From an uncultured Eubacteriales bacterium (lineage in GTDB: Bacteria; Bacillota; Clostridia; Christensenellales; RUG350), in assembly GCA_900315995.1 (NCBI GenBank), contig ONBF01000011.1:1-52887 (forward strand): DNA of 52,887 bases, in the 5' to 3' direction. The notes beneath the pieces were generated by a model, which was given only the letters and a program-made list of their open reading frames with translations, searched no databases and had not been told where the DNA came from. Numbering within the stretch: the first letter of the stretch is position 1; every line of letters begins with the position of its first letter. Below, in pieces: positions 1 through 10,300 of the stretch. Both the position numbers and the translations under genes were made by a program.

Positions 1-1
1 G

Positions 2-61
2 TGTTTTGGTTTTGGTGATGGTTTTGGTGATATAATTAATAATATAATGGGACAAATATAA
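2..61 (+). CDS. 3' end of an off-window gene with GFGD repeats
   Basis: The first bases hold a perfect tandem 12-bp repeat (8-19 and 20-31). Read in frame from position 2 it gives a short Gly-Phe-Gly-Asp repeat tail and then a stop at 59-61. This would be the C-terminus of a protein whose body lies before the window. Glycine/phenylalanine-rich tails occur in several unrelated families, so no function is offered. It is an inference from 19 codons only; the stretch could also be non-coding. Confidence 0.3.
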   Translation, partial: CFGFGDGFGDIINNIMGQI

Positions 62-142
62 GATACTCACCTATTAAAATTTGTATATCTCAGTGAAAGT
101 CTGATTTTTTCGATTTGTTAATGTAGCGTTGATTTTTATAAG

Positions 143-171
143 TTGACTTGTTTTTTCGATTATTGTAAAGT
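143..171 (+). promoter_or_regulatory. Sigma-A-type promoter of the AraC-family gene
   Basis: A TTGACT -35 box at 143-148 and a TAAAGT -10 box at 166-171 are separated by 17 bp and lie 17 bp before the ATG at 189. No other candidate start signal for the regulator gene is evident. Confidence 0.5.
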
Positions 172-188
172 AATAGTCGTGGTTAAAT

Positions 189-1016
189 ATGAAAGCGGTA
201 TGCGGTTTAATGACGAAAAATAAATTTTCAAAACGTTTGGGCGGGCGGCTTTTTGTCGAACGTTCGGGACGTATTGAATTTGACGTAAAAAATTTGAGTG
301 TTAATCTCGATTTTGCCGAATACGTTGTTTTATTCGTAACCGACGGCACGGGTATTCTTAAAGTTATCGGTAAGGACTTATATATAAACATCGGCGACAC
401 GGTAATAATTCCGCCGAATACGACTGTGCATATCGTGTCAGACGAGTACGCGTTTTTGAAAGCGAGTTTTATAACTTTCGGCGGTACCGACGTAAATCTT
501 TTATTGAAAAGCGTCGGCGCGTCGATTGAAGCTATAAGCGTAATTACGGGTGAATTGTCCGATGCGGTAACAGATTGTTTCAAAAACATATTTATGCTCG
601 AAGACGACTTATCGGGCGCGCTTGCCGCAAGCGGATACTTTGAAATTATATTTGCCGAACTTATTAAGACGTACGACGGTATAAAAAGTGAATTTATCGA
701 AAAACACGATAAGCGCATAGTCGAAGCCGTAAAATTTATCGACGAATACTATACGAAAGGCATAGGCGTTGCGGAAATTGCAGAACACGTCAAATTGGAG
801 CGCACATACTTTACGAAAATATTCAAACGTATACGCGGAATATCTCCGCAAAGTTATCTCGTTGAACTTCGTCTTGATAAGGCGGCGGAATTATTGTCAA
901 GCGGACAAAAAGCGGATAAGGTATACGAGAAAGTCGGATACTCGGATTATCAGGCGTTCGTCAGAGCGTTCAAGTTAAAATTCGGCGTAACTCCGCAAAA
1001 GTTTTTTAATGGATAA
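189..1016 (+). CDS. AraC-family transcriptional regulator
   Basis: This 275-aa protein has the usual AraC architecture. A cupin-like sensor half (about residues 20-110) has alternating beta-type residues and a Gly-Asp turn before IIPPNTTVHI. The C-terminal AraC DNA-binding domain (about 175-274) has two helix-turn-helix units, the second ending in the family signature GYSDYQAFVRAFKLKFGVTP. Members sense a small molecule, often a sugar, through the cupin and activate transcription. The ligand is unknown, and the next gene is a tRNA, so no adjacent regulon is indicated. There is no clear Shine-Dalgarno sequence before the ATG at 189; a second in-frame ATG lies at 210. Family assignment is firm, target genes are not. 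Confidence 0.92.
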   Translation: MKAVCGLMTKNKFSKRLGGRLFVERSGRIEFDVKNLSVNLDFAEYVVLFVTDGTGILKVIGKDLYINIGDTVIIPPNTTVHIVSDEYAFLKASFITFGGTDVNLLLKSVGASIEAISVITGELSDAVTDCFKNIFMLEDDLSGALAASGYFEIIFAELIKTYDGIKSEFIEKHDKRIVEAVKFIDEYYTKGIGVAEIAEHVKLERTYFTKIFKRIRGISPQSYLVELRLDKAAELLSSGQKADKVYEKVGYSDYQAFVRAFKLKFGVTPQKFFNG

Positions 1017-1077
1017 AAAACGTTTGCAAATTATATATAATTGTTGTAGAATAACAACGTTGCAATACAAGGCGCGA

Positions 1078-1151
1078 TGGAGTATGGTGTAGTGGCAGCA
1101 CATAGGCCTCTGACTCCTATGGTGTAGGTTCGATTCCTACTACTCCTGCCA
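1078..1151 (+). tRNA. tRNA-Gln (anticodon CTG)
   Basis: The 74 bases fold as a cloverleaf: acceptor TGGAGTA/TACTCCT, a D-arm, an anticodon loop CTCTGAC with anticodon CTG (reads CAG), a T-arm GTAGG/CCTAC with a TTCGATT loop, then discriminator G73 and an encoded CCA. G73 and U1 fit tRNA-Gln. Two blemishes are visible: position 1 faces T at 72 (normally U1-A72), and the last anticodon-stem pair (31-39) is C-T. A terminator hairpin follows immediately. Confidence 0.9.
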
Positions 1152-1153
1152 AT

Positions 1154-1181
1154 AACCGCTCTTAACGGAGCGGTTTTATTA
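1154..1181 (+). terminator. Intrinsic terminator after tRNA-Gln
   Basis: ACCGCT (from 1155) pairs with AGCGGT across an 8-base loop and is followed by TTTATTAT. It sits directly after the CCA of the tRNA and would end its transcript. Confidence 0.8.
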
Positions 1182-1248
1182 TAGGATAATATTTAACTAA
1201 ATGAAATATTAATAAAATGAAATAAATAAAAAAATATCAAATATAGAT

Positions 1249-1281
1249 AAATAAAAAGGCGTAGCAAATCGGCTACGCCTT
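1249..1281 (-). terminator. Intrinsic terminator of the scaffold/GGGtGRT operon
   Basis: A 10-bp perfect inverted repeat (AAGGCGTAGC at 1256-1265, GCTACGCCTT at 1272-1281) has a 6-base loop. On the minus strand it is followed by a T-rich run. It lies just past the stop codon at 1300. Confidence 0.85.
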
Positions 1282-1299
1282 AATTATTGAAAGAAATTG

Positions 1300-2307
1300 T
1301 TATTTGTTCATTGCTTCTTCTACCGCAACGGCAACCGCAACCGACGCGCCGACCATAGGATTGTTACCCATACCGATAAGCCCCATCATCTCAACGTGAG
1401 CGGGAACGGAAGAACTTCCCGCGAACTGTGCGTCAGAGTGCATTCTGCCCATCGTGTCCGTCATACCGTAACTTGCGGGACCCGCCGCCATATTATCGGG
1501 GTGAAGAGTACGTCCTGTGCCGCCGCCCGACGCAACCGAGAAGTATTTTTTGCCGTTTTCGACAGCCCATTTCTTATATGTGCCCGCAACGGGATGTTGG
1601 AAACGGGTGGGGTTGGTCGAATTTCCCGTAATAGAAACGTCGACTTTTTCGTGGCGCATTATTGCAACGCCCTCGTTTACGTCGTCCGCACCGTAACACT
1701 TTACCTTAGCGCGTTCACCGTCGCTGTAAGCTTTTTCTTTGATTATTTTAAGTTCGCCCGTATAGTAATCGTACTTCGTTTGAACGTAAGTGAAACCGTT
1801 GATACGGCTTATTATGTATGCGGCGTCTTTGCCGAGACCGTTTAAGATAACTCTCAACGGAGTTTTACGTACTTTATTTGCGGAGCGCGCGATACCGATT
1901 GCGCCTTCGGCAGCCGCAAATGACTCGTGCCCCGCAAGGAACGCGAAGCAGTCCGTTTCGTCTCTTAAAAGCATTGCTGCCAAATTTCCGTGTCCGAGAC
2001 CGACTTTACGTTGATCGGCAACGGAGCCCGGGATACAGAACGCTTGAAGACCGATACCGATTGCTTCCGCTGCGTCAGCGGCTTTTTTACAACCTTTCTT
2101 AATTGCGATGGCGCAGCCGACCGTATATGCCCAAACTGCGTTTTCAAAGGCAATAGGCTGGATAGAACGTACGAGTTCGTCTACGTTTATACCCTTGTCG
2201 GTGCAAATGGATTTTGCTTCCGCCAAATCTTTGATACCGTACTTTTTGAGTTCGGCATTTATTTTGTCAATTCTTCTTTCATAACCTTCGAATCTGATAG
2301 TTTCCAT
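1300..2307 (-). CDS. GGGtGRT protein
   Basis: This 335-aa protein carries the diagnostic GGGTGRTLHPDN segment of the Firmicute family named GGGtGRT, whose biochemical role is unknown as far as I know. It also has glycine-rich stretches (FLAGHESFAAAEGAIGIARS, GMTDTMGRMHSDAQFAGSSS). I chose the ATG at 2307 because GGAGGGC lies 5 bases before it; an upstream in-frame ATG at 2319 overlaps the stop of the preceding gene and has no such site. The gene follows an IscU/NifU-like scaffold at about 10 bp and ends at a strong terminator. In this family the partner next door is typically an Fe-S scaffold protein, so a redox or cofactor role is plausible but not shown. Confidence 0.85.
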   Translation of the reverse strand: METIRFEGYERRIDKINAELKKYGIKDLAEAKSICTDKGINVDELVRSIQPIAFENAVWAYTVGCAIAIKKGCKKAADAAEAIGIGLQAFCIPGSVADQRKVGLGHGNLAAMLLRDETDCFAFLAGHESFAAAEGAIGIARSANKVRKTPLRVILNGLGKDAAYIISRINGFTYVQTKYDYYTGELKIIKEKAYSDGERAKVKCYGADDVNEGVAIMRHEKVDVSITGNSTNPTRFQHPVAGTYKKWAVENGKKYFSVASGGGTGRTLHPDNMAAGPASYGMTDTMGRMHSDAQFAGSSSVPAHVEMMGLIGMGNNPMVGASVAVAVAVEEAMNK

Positions 2308-2318
2308 ATTGCCCTCCA

Positions 2319-3011
2319 TTATTCCTTACGCGGATCGATATACTTAGCGGCGGTTGCGAAACGACCGTAGGATCCGGTTGCCTTTTTGAGAGCGTCTGCG
2401 GGAGCTTCGCCCTTTTTGATCATATCCATCATTTTGCCCATATGTACGAATTCGTAGCCGATGACTTCGCCTTCTTCGTCAAGTCCCAAGCGGGTAACGT
2501 AACCTTCCGCCATTTCGAGATACCTTACGCCCTTAGCTTCGGTAGAGTACATAGTACCGACTTGGGAGCGGAGACCTTTACCGAGATCTTCAAGTCCCGC
2601 GCCGATGGGGAGACCGTTTTCGGAAAAAGCCGATTGTGTACGACCGTAAACTATCTGCAAGAACAACTCGCGCATAGCGGTGTTGATAGCGTCGCAGACA
2701 AGGTCGGTATTCAAAGCTTCGAGAATAGTTTTGCCCGTAAGAATTTCAGCAGCCATAGCAGCCGAGTGCGTCATACCCGAGCAACCGATTGTTTCGACGA
2801 GTGCTTCTCTTATGATACCGTCTTTGACGTTAAGAGTAAGTTTGCACGCGCCTTGTTGCGGTGCGCACCAACCGATACCGTGCGTAAGACCGCTGATGTC
2901 CTTAATCTCTTTTGCCTGTACCCATTTCGCTTCTTCGGGGATGGGAGCGGCACCGTGATTCGGACCTTTCTTTACGCAAGTCATTTGTTCAACTTCGTGT
3001 GAATATTGCAT
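2319..3011 (-). CDS. IscU/NifU-like iron-sulfur cluster assembly scaffold protein
   Basis: This 230-aa protein has an N-terminal IscU/NifU-type region. The block IGCSGMTHSAAMAAEILTGK (Cys at residue 77) matches the central cysteine region of IscU. Further cysteines at 49, 56 and 106 are candidate cluster ligands. IscU proteins assemble transient 2Fe-2S or 4Fe-4S clusters and hand them to clients. Here the domain is longer than IscU (about 130 aa), with an extra C-terminal region of about 100 residues. The start at 3011 has an AGGAGG site 7 bases ahead; the longer frame to 3065 has none. It is followed by the GGGtGRT gene in the same transcript. No cysteine desulfurase is in the window. Confidence 0.85.
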   Translation of the reverse strand: MQYSHEVEQMTCVKKGPNHGAAPIPEEAKWVQAKEIKDISGLTHGIGWCAPQQGACKLTLNVKDGIIREALVETIGCSGMTHSAAMAAEILTGKTILEALNTDLVCDAINTAMRELFLQIVYGRTQSAFSENGLPIGAGLEDLGKGLRSQVGTMYSTEAKGVRYLEMAEGYVTRLGLDEEGEVIGYEFVHMGKMMDMIKKGEAPADALKKATGSYGRFATAAKYIDPRKE

Positions 3012-3045
3012 AAAAAATCCTCCTGATTGATTTTTGAATTTTAAT

Positions 3046-4017
3046 TTATGGTCTTGGCGTAGCATCTACGCCACGAAGAACGTATGTCATTGTGCTTTCG
3101 ATTATTTTAACGGGTGCTTTGCTTATCACTACTTCTTTGGTTTTTTGCGTCCCGTTGTCGTTGTACTCGAATTCATTTGTAATATCTTCGTTGGAATAGA
3201 ACACATGAATAGACTTTCCCGCTATATCTTGCGAAAGACTGATATTGCATCTTATCGCGTTTACCGCTTCGTTATTGAAGTAGGGGATGTCCGATAAACT
3301 TTGTTTTGGAGTAAAAGAACTGTACAGTGCGGTGGACGTACCGTCTTTTACGTTGAAAATGCTGTAAGAAAAAGACGAACTCATATTTGCAATAGGGAGC
3401 GAACGCAAGACGAATATAAGGCTGTCGTTATCGAAGAAGTATTTTGCGTCAGTCGTAATTTCGCCTGTTTTAACGTCTTTACCCTGTTCGAGATAAGCAT
3501 ATGTTGCTTTGGAAAAGTCATAATTATCATAAGAATAATCTATTGAATAAGCATAGTTTACGGCAGCCGTATAATTCTCATTGTTTGCGTGCATTGCGTT
3601 GTATTTATCGGCAATCAACGTTTTGAAAGTGTAGACGGGACGTAACAGTTTATCGACTATCGAAATATATTCGAGATTGTCACCGCCCAACTCGCCCGAT
3701 GGATTGAAGTCCGTTTTACCCGTAATTATCGAGTAGCCTTCTTTTACGGAAATGTTTTTTGTCGAAACGGCACCGTTGTCGATAGTTTTGACTTCAATAT
3801 CTTCGGCTTTGTAGATTTTACGTACGGTCGTTGTAAAACTGCCGTACAGCATATTGTCCATTAAAACGTCGTAAGTAAACGTTTCGTCCGTGTCGCCGAT
3901 GCCCCAGTTTGCCGAAATTTGTTTGCCGTAATCGGTAGCGGAACAGCCCGTTGCCGAAACGGAGAACGCAAACAAAAGCATAAACGCCGTCAAAGTCAAT
4001 AACAGTTTCTTAATCAT
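3046..4017 (-). CDS. Secreted lipoprotein of unknown function
   Basis: This 323-aa product begins with a lipoprotein signal peptide: basic MIKK, a hydrophobic core and a lipobox ending SATGC (Cys about residue 25). The mature part is rich in Tyr, Ser, Thr and Asn with beta-type patterning and no recognised catalytic motif. It should sit on the outer face of the membrane. A TTGTAA-17-TATAAT promoter ends only about 9 bases before the ATG and no Shine-Dalgarno sequence is present, so the message may be leaderless. The scaffold gene starts 34 bases after its stop and could be co-transcribed. Confidence 0.8.
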   Translation of the reverse strand: MIKKLLLTLTAFMLLFAFSVSATGCSATDYGKQISANWGIGDTDETFTYDVLMDNMLYGSFTTTVRKIYKAEDIEVKTIDNGAVSTKNISVKEGYSIITGKTDFNPSGELGGDNLEYISIVDKLLRPVYTFKTLIADKYNAMHANNENYTAAVNYAYSIDYSYDNYDFSKATYAYLEQGKDVKTGEITTDAKYFFDNDSLIFVLRSLPIANMSSSFSYSIFNVKDGTSTALYSSFTPKQSLSDIPYFNNEAVNAIRCNISLSQDIAGKSIHVFYSNEDITNEFEYNDNGTQKTKEVVISKAPVKIIESTMTYVLRGVDATPRP

Positions 4018-4026
4018 AATGTAATG

Positions 4027-4055
4027 ATTATAACAAAATAATCTTTTAATTACAA
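4027..4055 (-). promoter_or_regulatory. Sigma-A promoter of the lipoprotein gene
   Basis: On the minus strand TTGTAA (4055-4050) and TATAAT (4032-4027) are separated by 17 bp. The -10 box ends 9 bases before the ATG at 4017, which leaves almost no leader. Confidence 0.65.
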
Positions 4056-4144
4056 ATAAATTAAGCGAGATAAACGATATTAATCATAAAATCAAAATTA
4101 TGTATTAAAGAGCATTTTATTATCGGCGCAACGGTTTGTATTTG

Positions 4145-4173
4145 TTGAACAATTCGTTAAACTGTGATAAAAT
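4145..4173 (+). promoter_or_regulatory. Sigma-A promoter of addB-addA
   Basis: TTGAAC at 4145-4150 and TAAAAT at 4168-4173 are spaced by 17 bp. A G-rich ribosome site (GGGGGAA) and the addB ATG at 4201 follow. Confidence 0.6.
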
Positions 4174-4200
4174 GCAAATAACGTTATTTTTGGGGGAATT

Positions 4201-7200
4201 ATGCTTTATCAATATTCTTCGGACGCGTTATCCGACGTTTTTACACAGGTGATTACGCGTATTTCCGAATCGGACGCAAAAAGGCATATAGTAATCGTTC
4301 CCGATAAGTTTACTTTGAGTACGGAACGATCCGTTCTCGATACCCTCAGGATAAAAGGTACTTTCAATACGGAAGTAATGAGTTTCGAGCGACTTGCCGA
4401 CGTTTATGCGGACAGAGTACGCTGTTTGACGCCCGAAAGTTCGCTTATGCTTATGCGGAAAGTCATAGACGACGTCAAAGATAAGTTTGTCTGCTACACT
4501 GCGCGCTCATATAATTCAATCGGTTTTGCGCACGATATGTACGCCGTGGTCACGGCGATAAGGACAAGCGACGTATCCGTCGCGGAATTTATGCGAGCAA
4601 GCGGAGAGCTTAACGGGTTTATGCGCAAGAAAGCGCACGACGTGGCGATTGTATACGACGGATATATGCGCGCGTTGTCCGATTATTCGGACGTCACTAC
4701 GCGTATGGAAGAGCTGACGCGTATTATACCCGAAATCGAAGGGATAGCCGAGACGGAATTTTATATACTCGAATATTTTTCATTTAACGCAAAGCAACTT
4801 AATATCATTGCGCAACTTATAAAAAACGCTTATAGGGTAAACGTCGGACTTATAACGAGCAGGAGTAAACCGAATTCACGAATTTATCCGAATCGTACCG
4901 CCGAAACCTTAAAGGCGATTGCCGGAACCGCAAATTCACGCTACGAAACGTCATACGCGGTGTCAAATACTCCCGAGCCGTTCAATACTCTCAAAACGCA
5001 ACTTTTTTCGTATGCGTATCCGAGAAGACAAGACGCGGCGAATAAAGTGAAAGTCTATGAGGCAAAGGACTTTAACGACGAAATACGCGCCGTTTGCCGT
5101 AATATAAGGCGGCTTGTAAACGGTGGCGCGAGATATAAGGACGTTGCGGTAGTTTGCGGCGATATCGAAGCGTATACGCCTGCGATAGCAAGACTGTTCA
5201 AAATGTACGGCGTGCCGTATTTTATAGATAAAAAGGCACGCCTTACAAGTACTTGTATCGTAAGGTATATCTTGTCCGTTTTGAGATGTACGGCTTACGG
5301 TTTTACAAGAGACGATGCAGTCGCTTATTTCAAAAATCCGCTGTCCGATACGGATACGGATTTTGCAGAGCAAATCGAGTGCGCGCTTGAAAATCGCGGG
5401 GTTAAGTATATATCCGAGCGTATCAAGACGGGTAAAGAAGAAATAGACGCTGCGATTGCGAAACTTATCGAAAAACTCAAAAGAATAACGCAAGTAAACG
5501 GAAAGACGGATACATACGGAGATTTCGCCGACGTTCTTCTTAAATTTATCGAAGACGAAAGTCTTATCGAAAGGAACGTGAAATTATTCGACCGTGACGT
5601 TGACCCGATTCACAGAACGATTAACGCGCAAGCGGGAGAAAAACTCGTATCGATACTCGAAACGATAAAAGAATTTTCGGGGACGCTTACCTTTAACGCG
5701 GAAGATTTTCTCATTACGCTTAACTCGGTTTTCGACGCGTCCGAAATATCCGTACTTCCGCAATACTCAGACAGCGTGTATATCGGCGAGTGTAAAGACA
5801 GCAGATATATTAACGTCAAAGCAATGTTTATAATCGGCGCGGTAGACGGTAATATTCCCGCGGAGTCCAAAGACGTCGGAATAATTTCGGATAAAGAATT
5901 GACGGAATACAAGGCGCACGATATTGTTATAGAGCCTTGTGCGAAAAGTCGCAATATGGAAGAACGGCTCTTTGTACAGCAACTCGTTTTGAAGCCGAAA
6001 GATCTTCTTTTCGTAAGTTATCCCGTAACGGACAATCAAGGGAAGAATACTTTTCCGTCCGTGCTTATAAGGGAGATAACCAAACTTCTTTATAACGACG
6101 GAGAAGGTAATGAATTCAGAATAACGACTTCGGAAAACGAAAATATTTACGAAAACGATACGGTGCGAAAACTCGTTGAACGAATATCGACCGTTGACGG
6201 CGGATTTTATGAATACGCGGACTTTTTGGGAGACGCGAGCGCGGACGCGCAGGGAAAATACTGCGAGTATGCGACGTTGCGCGCGATACTATATAACAGT
6301 GATGCCGCGCGGCTTGAACGAATAGAAACCGAAATTGCCGATAAAGAAAGTATAGAGCGAGAACTTTATTCGGGCGAAACCGTTTCGGCAAGCAGATTGC
6401 AAACTTATTTCAGATGTCCGTACAAACATTTTCTTCAATACAATTTGAACGCAAAGCGGACGGATAAAGGCGAAATGGACATACTCGGAACGGGCGCGTT
6501 TTTGCACTCCGTCGCGGAACTTTTCGTCAAAAAGAGAGCGACCGTAAAAGACGGAGATGAATTGACAAAGCGTATCTTTGACAAAGTATATGACGAACAA
6601 TTCAAGGACGTTGAAATCGACGGACATACGGGCGTTTTAATCAATAGGCTTAAAAAAGAAGCGTTACGGTTTACGCGATTGATAGATAAACAAATGAAAG
6701 CGTCCGAATTTGTGAACAAGAAGACGGAGTATGAGTTTATCACCGTGAAAGACGGTAAGTTTATTTACAAGGATATACCTGTTTCGTTTAAGGGTAAAAT
6801 CGACCGTTTGGATATATGCGGAGATAAGTTTATCGTACTCGATTACAAGTCGGGGAGCGTGCACGATAAACTTTACGAACTTTATTACGGTTTAAGGTCA
6901 AAGACGAATATTCCAAAAACGAAGACGATAAAATTTTGTACGGGCAGATTCTGAACGACGCGGATACCGTATCGAAACTCGACAAAACAGTTAACGAAGA
7001 TAAGCCGTCCGAGATTACGGGACTTTATATCAAAGACGGAAACTACGCTCCCGCAAAAGATTTGATAAGCGAAGACGATTTCGCGAATTACGGGGAATAC
7101 GTTATAGCATTGACGGATAAAGCACTTAAAGAAATGAAAGACGGTTACGCCGCGCGGAAAACGTATTGCGAGTCGAATTATTCGATTTGCGATAATTGCG

Positions 7201-7319
7201 ATTATAAAGAACTGTGCGGCGGTCACGACGTTAAGGTAAGAATACGCAAACAATCGGCAACGCTTATTAACGATAATTTCGTCGGCTGTAATGTGAACAA
7301 GGAGAATAACGATGGCTGA
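4201..7319 (+). pseudogene. addB: AddB, helicase-exonuclease subunit, reading frame broken in the nuclease domain
   Basis: AddB with AddA processes double-strand ends to 3' single strands for RecA. The first frame (4201-6954, 917 codons) covers the helicase-like part and the start of the nuclease domain: CPYKHFL with the first Fe-S cysteine (residue 739), and KIDRLDIC then DYKSG (Asp881, Lys883). After ELYYG at about 6890 this frame runs into a short unrelated tail and stops. The rest of AddB continues in another frame to 7319, with the three-cysteine cluster (codons at 7188, 7197 and 7215, plus one more Cys at 7167) ending DYKELCGG. The join reads as YYG directly followed by FKVKDEYSKN, so about 25-30 residues usually present there appear to be missing. 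The N-terminus also lacks the GxxxxGKT motif of Bacillus AddB. addA starts inside the end of this gene. Whether the break is real or a sequencing fault is open. Confidence 0.85.
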
Positions 7320-10300
7320 AAGAGAGTGGACGAGCGAACAGTTAAGCGTAATAACATCTCGCGGAAAACTTCTCGTCAACGCGTCGGCGGGAAGCGGTAA
7401 AACGGCGGTTATGGTCGAGCGCGTCGTGAAGACCGTTCTTGACGGCACGGATATAGAGCGTATACTCGTAGTGACGTTTACGGTAGCAGCCGCCCGTGAA
7501 ATGAAAGACAGGATAGCGACAGCGTTATCCGACGCTTGCGCAAACGGCGCGGACGAACGACTTAAAGAACAAATAGACAAGTTACCTCTTGCGGCAATCG
7601 GTACGATAGATTCGTTTTGTTCTCAGGTTGCGAAAAGATATTCGGAGTATGCGGGGGTAGACCCGTCGTTTTCGATAATCGGCGAAGACGAGAAAGACGT
7701 TCTTATTAAAGAGAGTTTCGACGAACTGTTCGATGCGTATTCAAAGCGAACGGACGAAGATTATTACAGAATACTCGACCGATATTCGATTAAGCGAAGC
7801 CAAAAACCGCTTAAAGAGATAATAAGCGGATTTTATGATTTTTTGTGCGTGCTTCCCGACCGTGACGAGTGGATACGAAATAATTCAAAGTATTTGTACG
7901 AGCATACGGACGAAATAAAAGCGCAGGTTTTCGGCGAACTCAAAACGAAGTGCGCCGAACTTCTTTCCGTATGCGTTGAGAATCATTATCTCGAAATAAG
8001 CAGGCAAAAAGCGGTTGCGGAAATAATCGACGCTTTGACGGCTTGCGTTAATGCGAATAGTTTTGAAGAATTGTCGCACATAACAAGCGTTTTGAGATTT
8101 TCACGCCTTAATTTCTCAAAAGATACCGACGCGTTTATGAAAGACGAAATAAAGAATTTCAAAGAACACGTCGGCGATATTCTCATTAAAGATTCCGACT
8201 CTGTATTAAACCGCAGTAACCTTGCTCTTGCAATGACGAAAGAGCGAGCGGAAGACGGAAAAAGAGATATAGACGTTTTAATGAAAATAACTCTCGAATA
8301 TGCCGAAATATTCGAAAATAAAAAACTCAAAAACAATCTTCTCGAATTTTCGGACGTAGCGCGCGCCGCATATCGTGCGCTCGAAAACAAGGAAGTTGCG
8401 TCCGAACTTTCTTCGGAATACGATTACGTATTCGTGGACGAGTATCAGGACGTCAATAAACTTCAAGAGAGCATATTCAAACTGCTTGAACGAAACGGCA
8501 ATCTTTTTATGGTCGGAGATCCCAAGCAAAGTATATACGGATTCAGACACGCCGATCCGACGATATTCACCGATACGATAAAAGACAAGTCGGTCAACAA
8601 TAAGAATATGACCGCGAATTTCAGAACGGACGCAAAAATTCTCGATTTTGTCAACAAACTGTTCGGAAATATTATGACGGAAAAAAGTGCGGGGATAGAT
8701 TATTCGCGCGGTTCGATGATGACGGGACTGGAATATCCGATTGTCAACGACGTTGCACCTGTAACCGTTGTCGACGTACTCGTCGATAAAAGCGTCAAAG
8801 AAGAGAAAATGCTCGGCGTATACAGCGTCAAAGAAGATAAACGTACGGCAAACGAACGGGAACAGGCGTCGGGAATATATGTGGCGCATAAGATAGCGGA
8901 ACTTATAGGCAAACCCGTTTGCACAGGTTTCGACGTCGACAAAAAACCGATTGTAAAACCTATCGGATACGGGGATATTGCCGTACTTGCAAGAAAAGGC
9001 AAACTCGTGTTCGATATACATAAAGTACTGCACTCATACGGTATTCCCACGCACGTAGAGTATAAAGAAGAGGCGTGTATTGCGGAAAACGAACTTAACG
9101 CTATGTTGACAGTCGTTGATAATTCGCGTCGCGATATACCGCTTATACTTGCAATGAAATCTTTCTTTGATTTTACAGATGAAGAACTGTTTGACATCGG
9201 AAACGGAAAGACGTGCGAAAACTTTTTTGAGTGCGTATTAAACGATAAAGAAGTCGTATCCGAAAAGCACGGGAATTTTTTGCGTGCTCTCGGCGAGTAT
9301 AAAAAACTTTCAAAGTATTGCGACGTACACGAACTTGCTTTATATATTATCAACGACAGAGATTTTTTCAATAAAGTTAACGCAAGAGACAGAGAAGAGG
9401 GTATACGGTTCGAGCGGTACGTTGACAAACTGTCGCAAATGAAATCGGCGGAGTCACTGTCATCTTACGTTAAGAAACTTGATAACGTCTTTAAGGACGA
9501 ATCGGACGTAGAGTACGGGAACAAAGAAAAGTCCGTATCGGTTATGACGATACACAAGAGCAAGGGACTTGAATTTCCGATAGTCTTTTTGGTCGGAGCA
9601 AATGAGAAATTTTTGTTCGAAGACGAAAAGAAAGAGACGTTGTTCGATAAACACGCAGGTATTGCGCTCAACAGTTTCGACGACGCCGAACGGATTAAAG
9701 AGACTAATTTTATTCGCAAGTATTATCTCGATAAATCGAAAGACAACGAAAGACGAGAAGAAATGCGCTTATTGTATGTTGCGTTGACGCGTGCGAAATC
9801 ACACTTGTTTACAGTCGCTCAAAAAGACGTTAAGGACGAGAAACCGACTGATGCGTATAAAGCCGATTCTTATATGGGTTATATAGCCGGCGGCGGAGAT
9901 TCCGAAAAAATTTATTACGGCGCGAAATACGAAAAGTTTGATGTCAACTCCGATTCAAACGGCGGTATTGCGAGTAAGCCCGATAAACGCGTCGGACTTT
10001 TTTCGGGGGACAAAGAATCCGTTAAGCGTGCCGCAAGTCTTATAAGCAAAGAATACGTGCACGATGCCGCTACAAGGACAAAATTCAAATATACAGTGTC
10101 GGAAATAAACGAGCTGTTGCACCCGATTGATAGTGCGAACCGTTCTGACAAAGCGGAAGACGACGAATTGGGTTCGCTTTATCATAAAGTGTTTCAGTAT
10201 ATTGATTTTTCGGCGACAACAAGAGAGAAAGTCGAAGCGGAGATTACGCGACTTATCGACGAGAAAGTAATGGATAAAGAACGTGCGGTCTTACTTGACG

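Noticed and set aside
1-35. Regulatory repeat array
   Set aside because: The tandem 12-bp repeat reads in frame as GFGD codons to a stop, so a coding tail explains it at least as well.
74-718. Minus-strand reading frame opposite the AraC gene
   Set aside because: It is a mirror frame of a well-supported AraC protein and has no ribosome site or family features.
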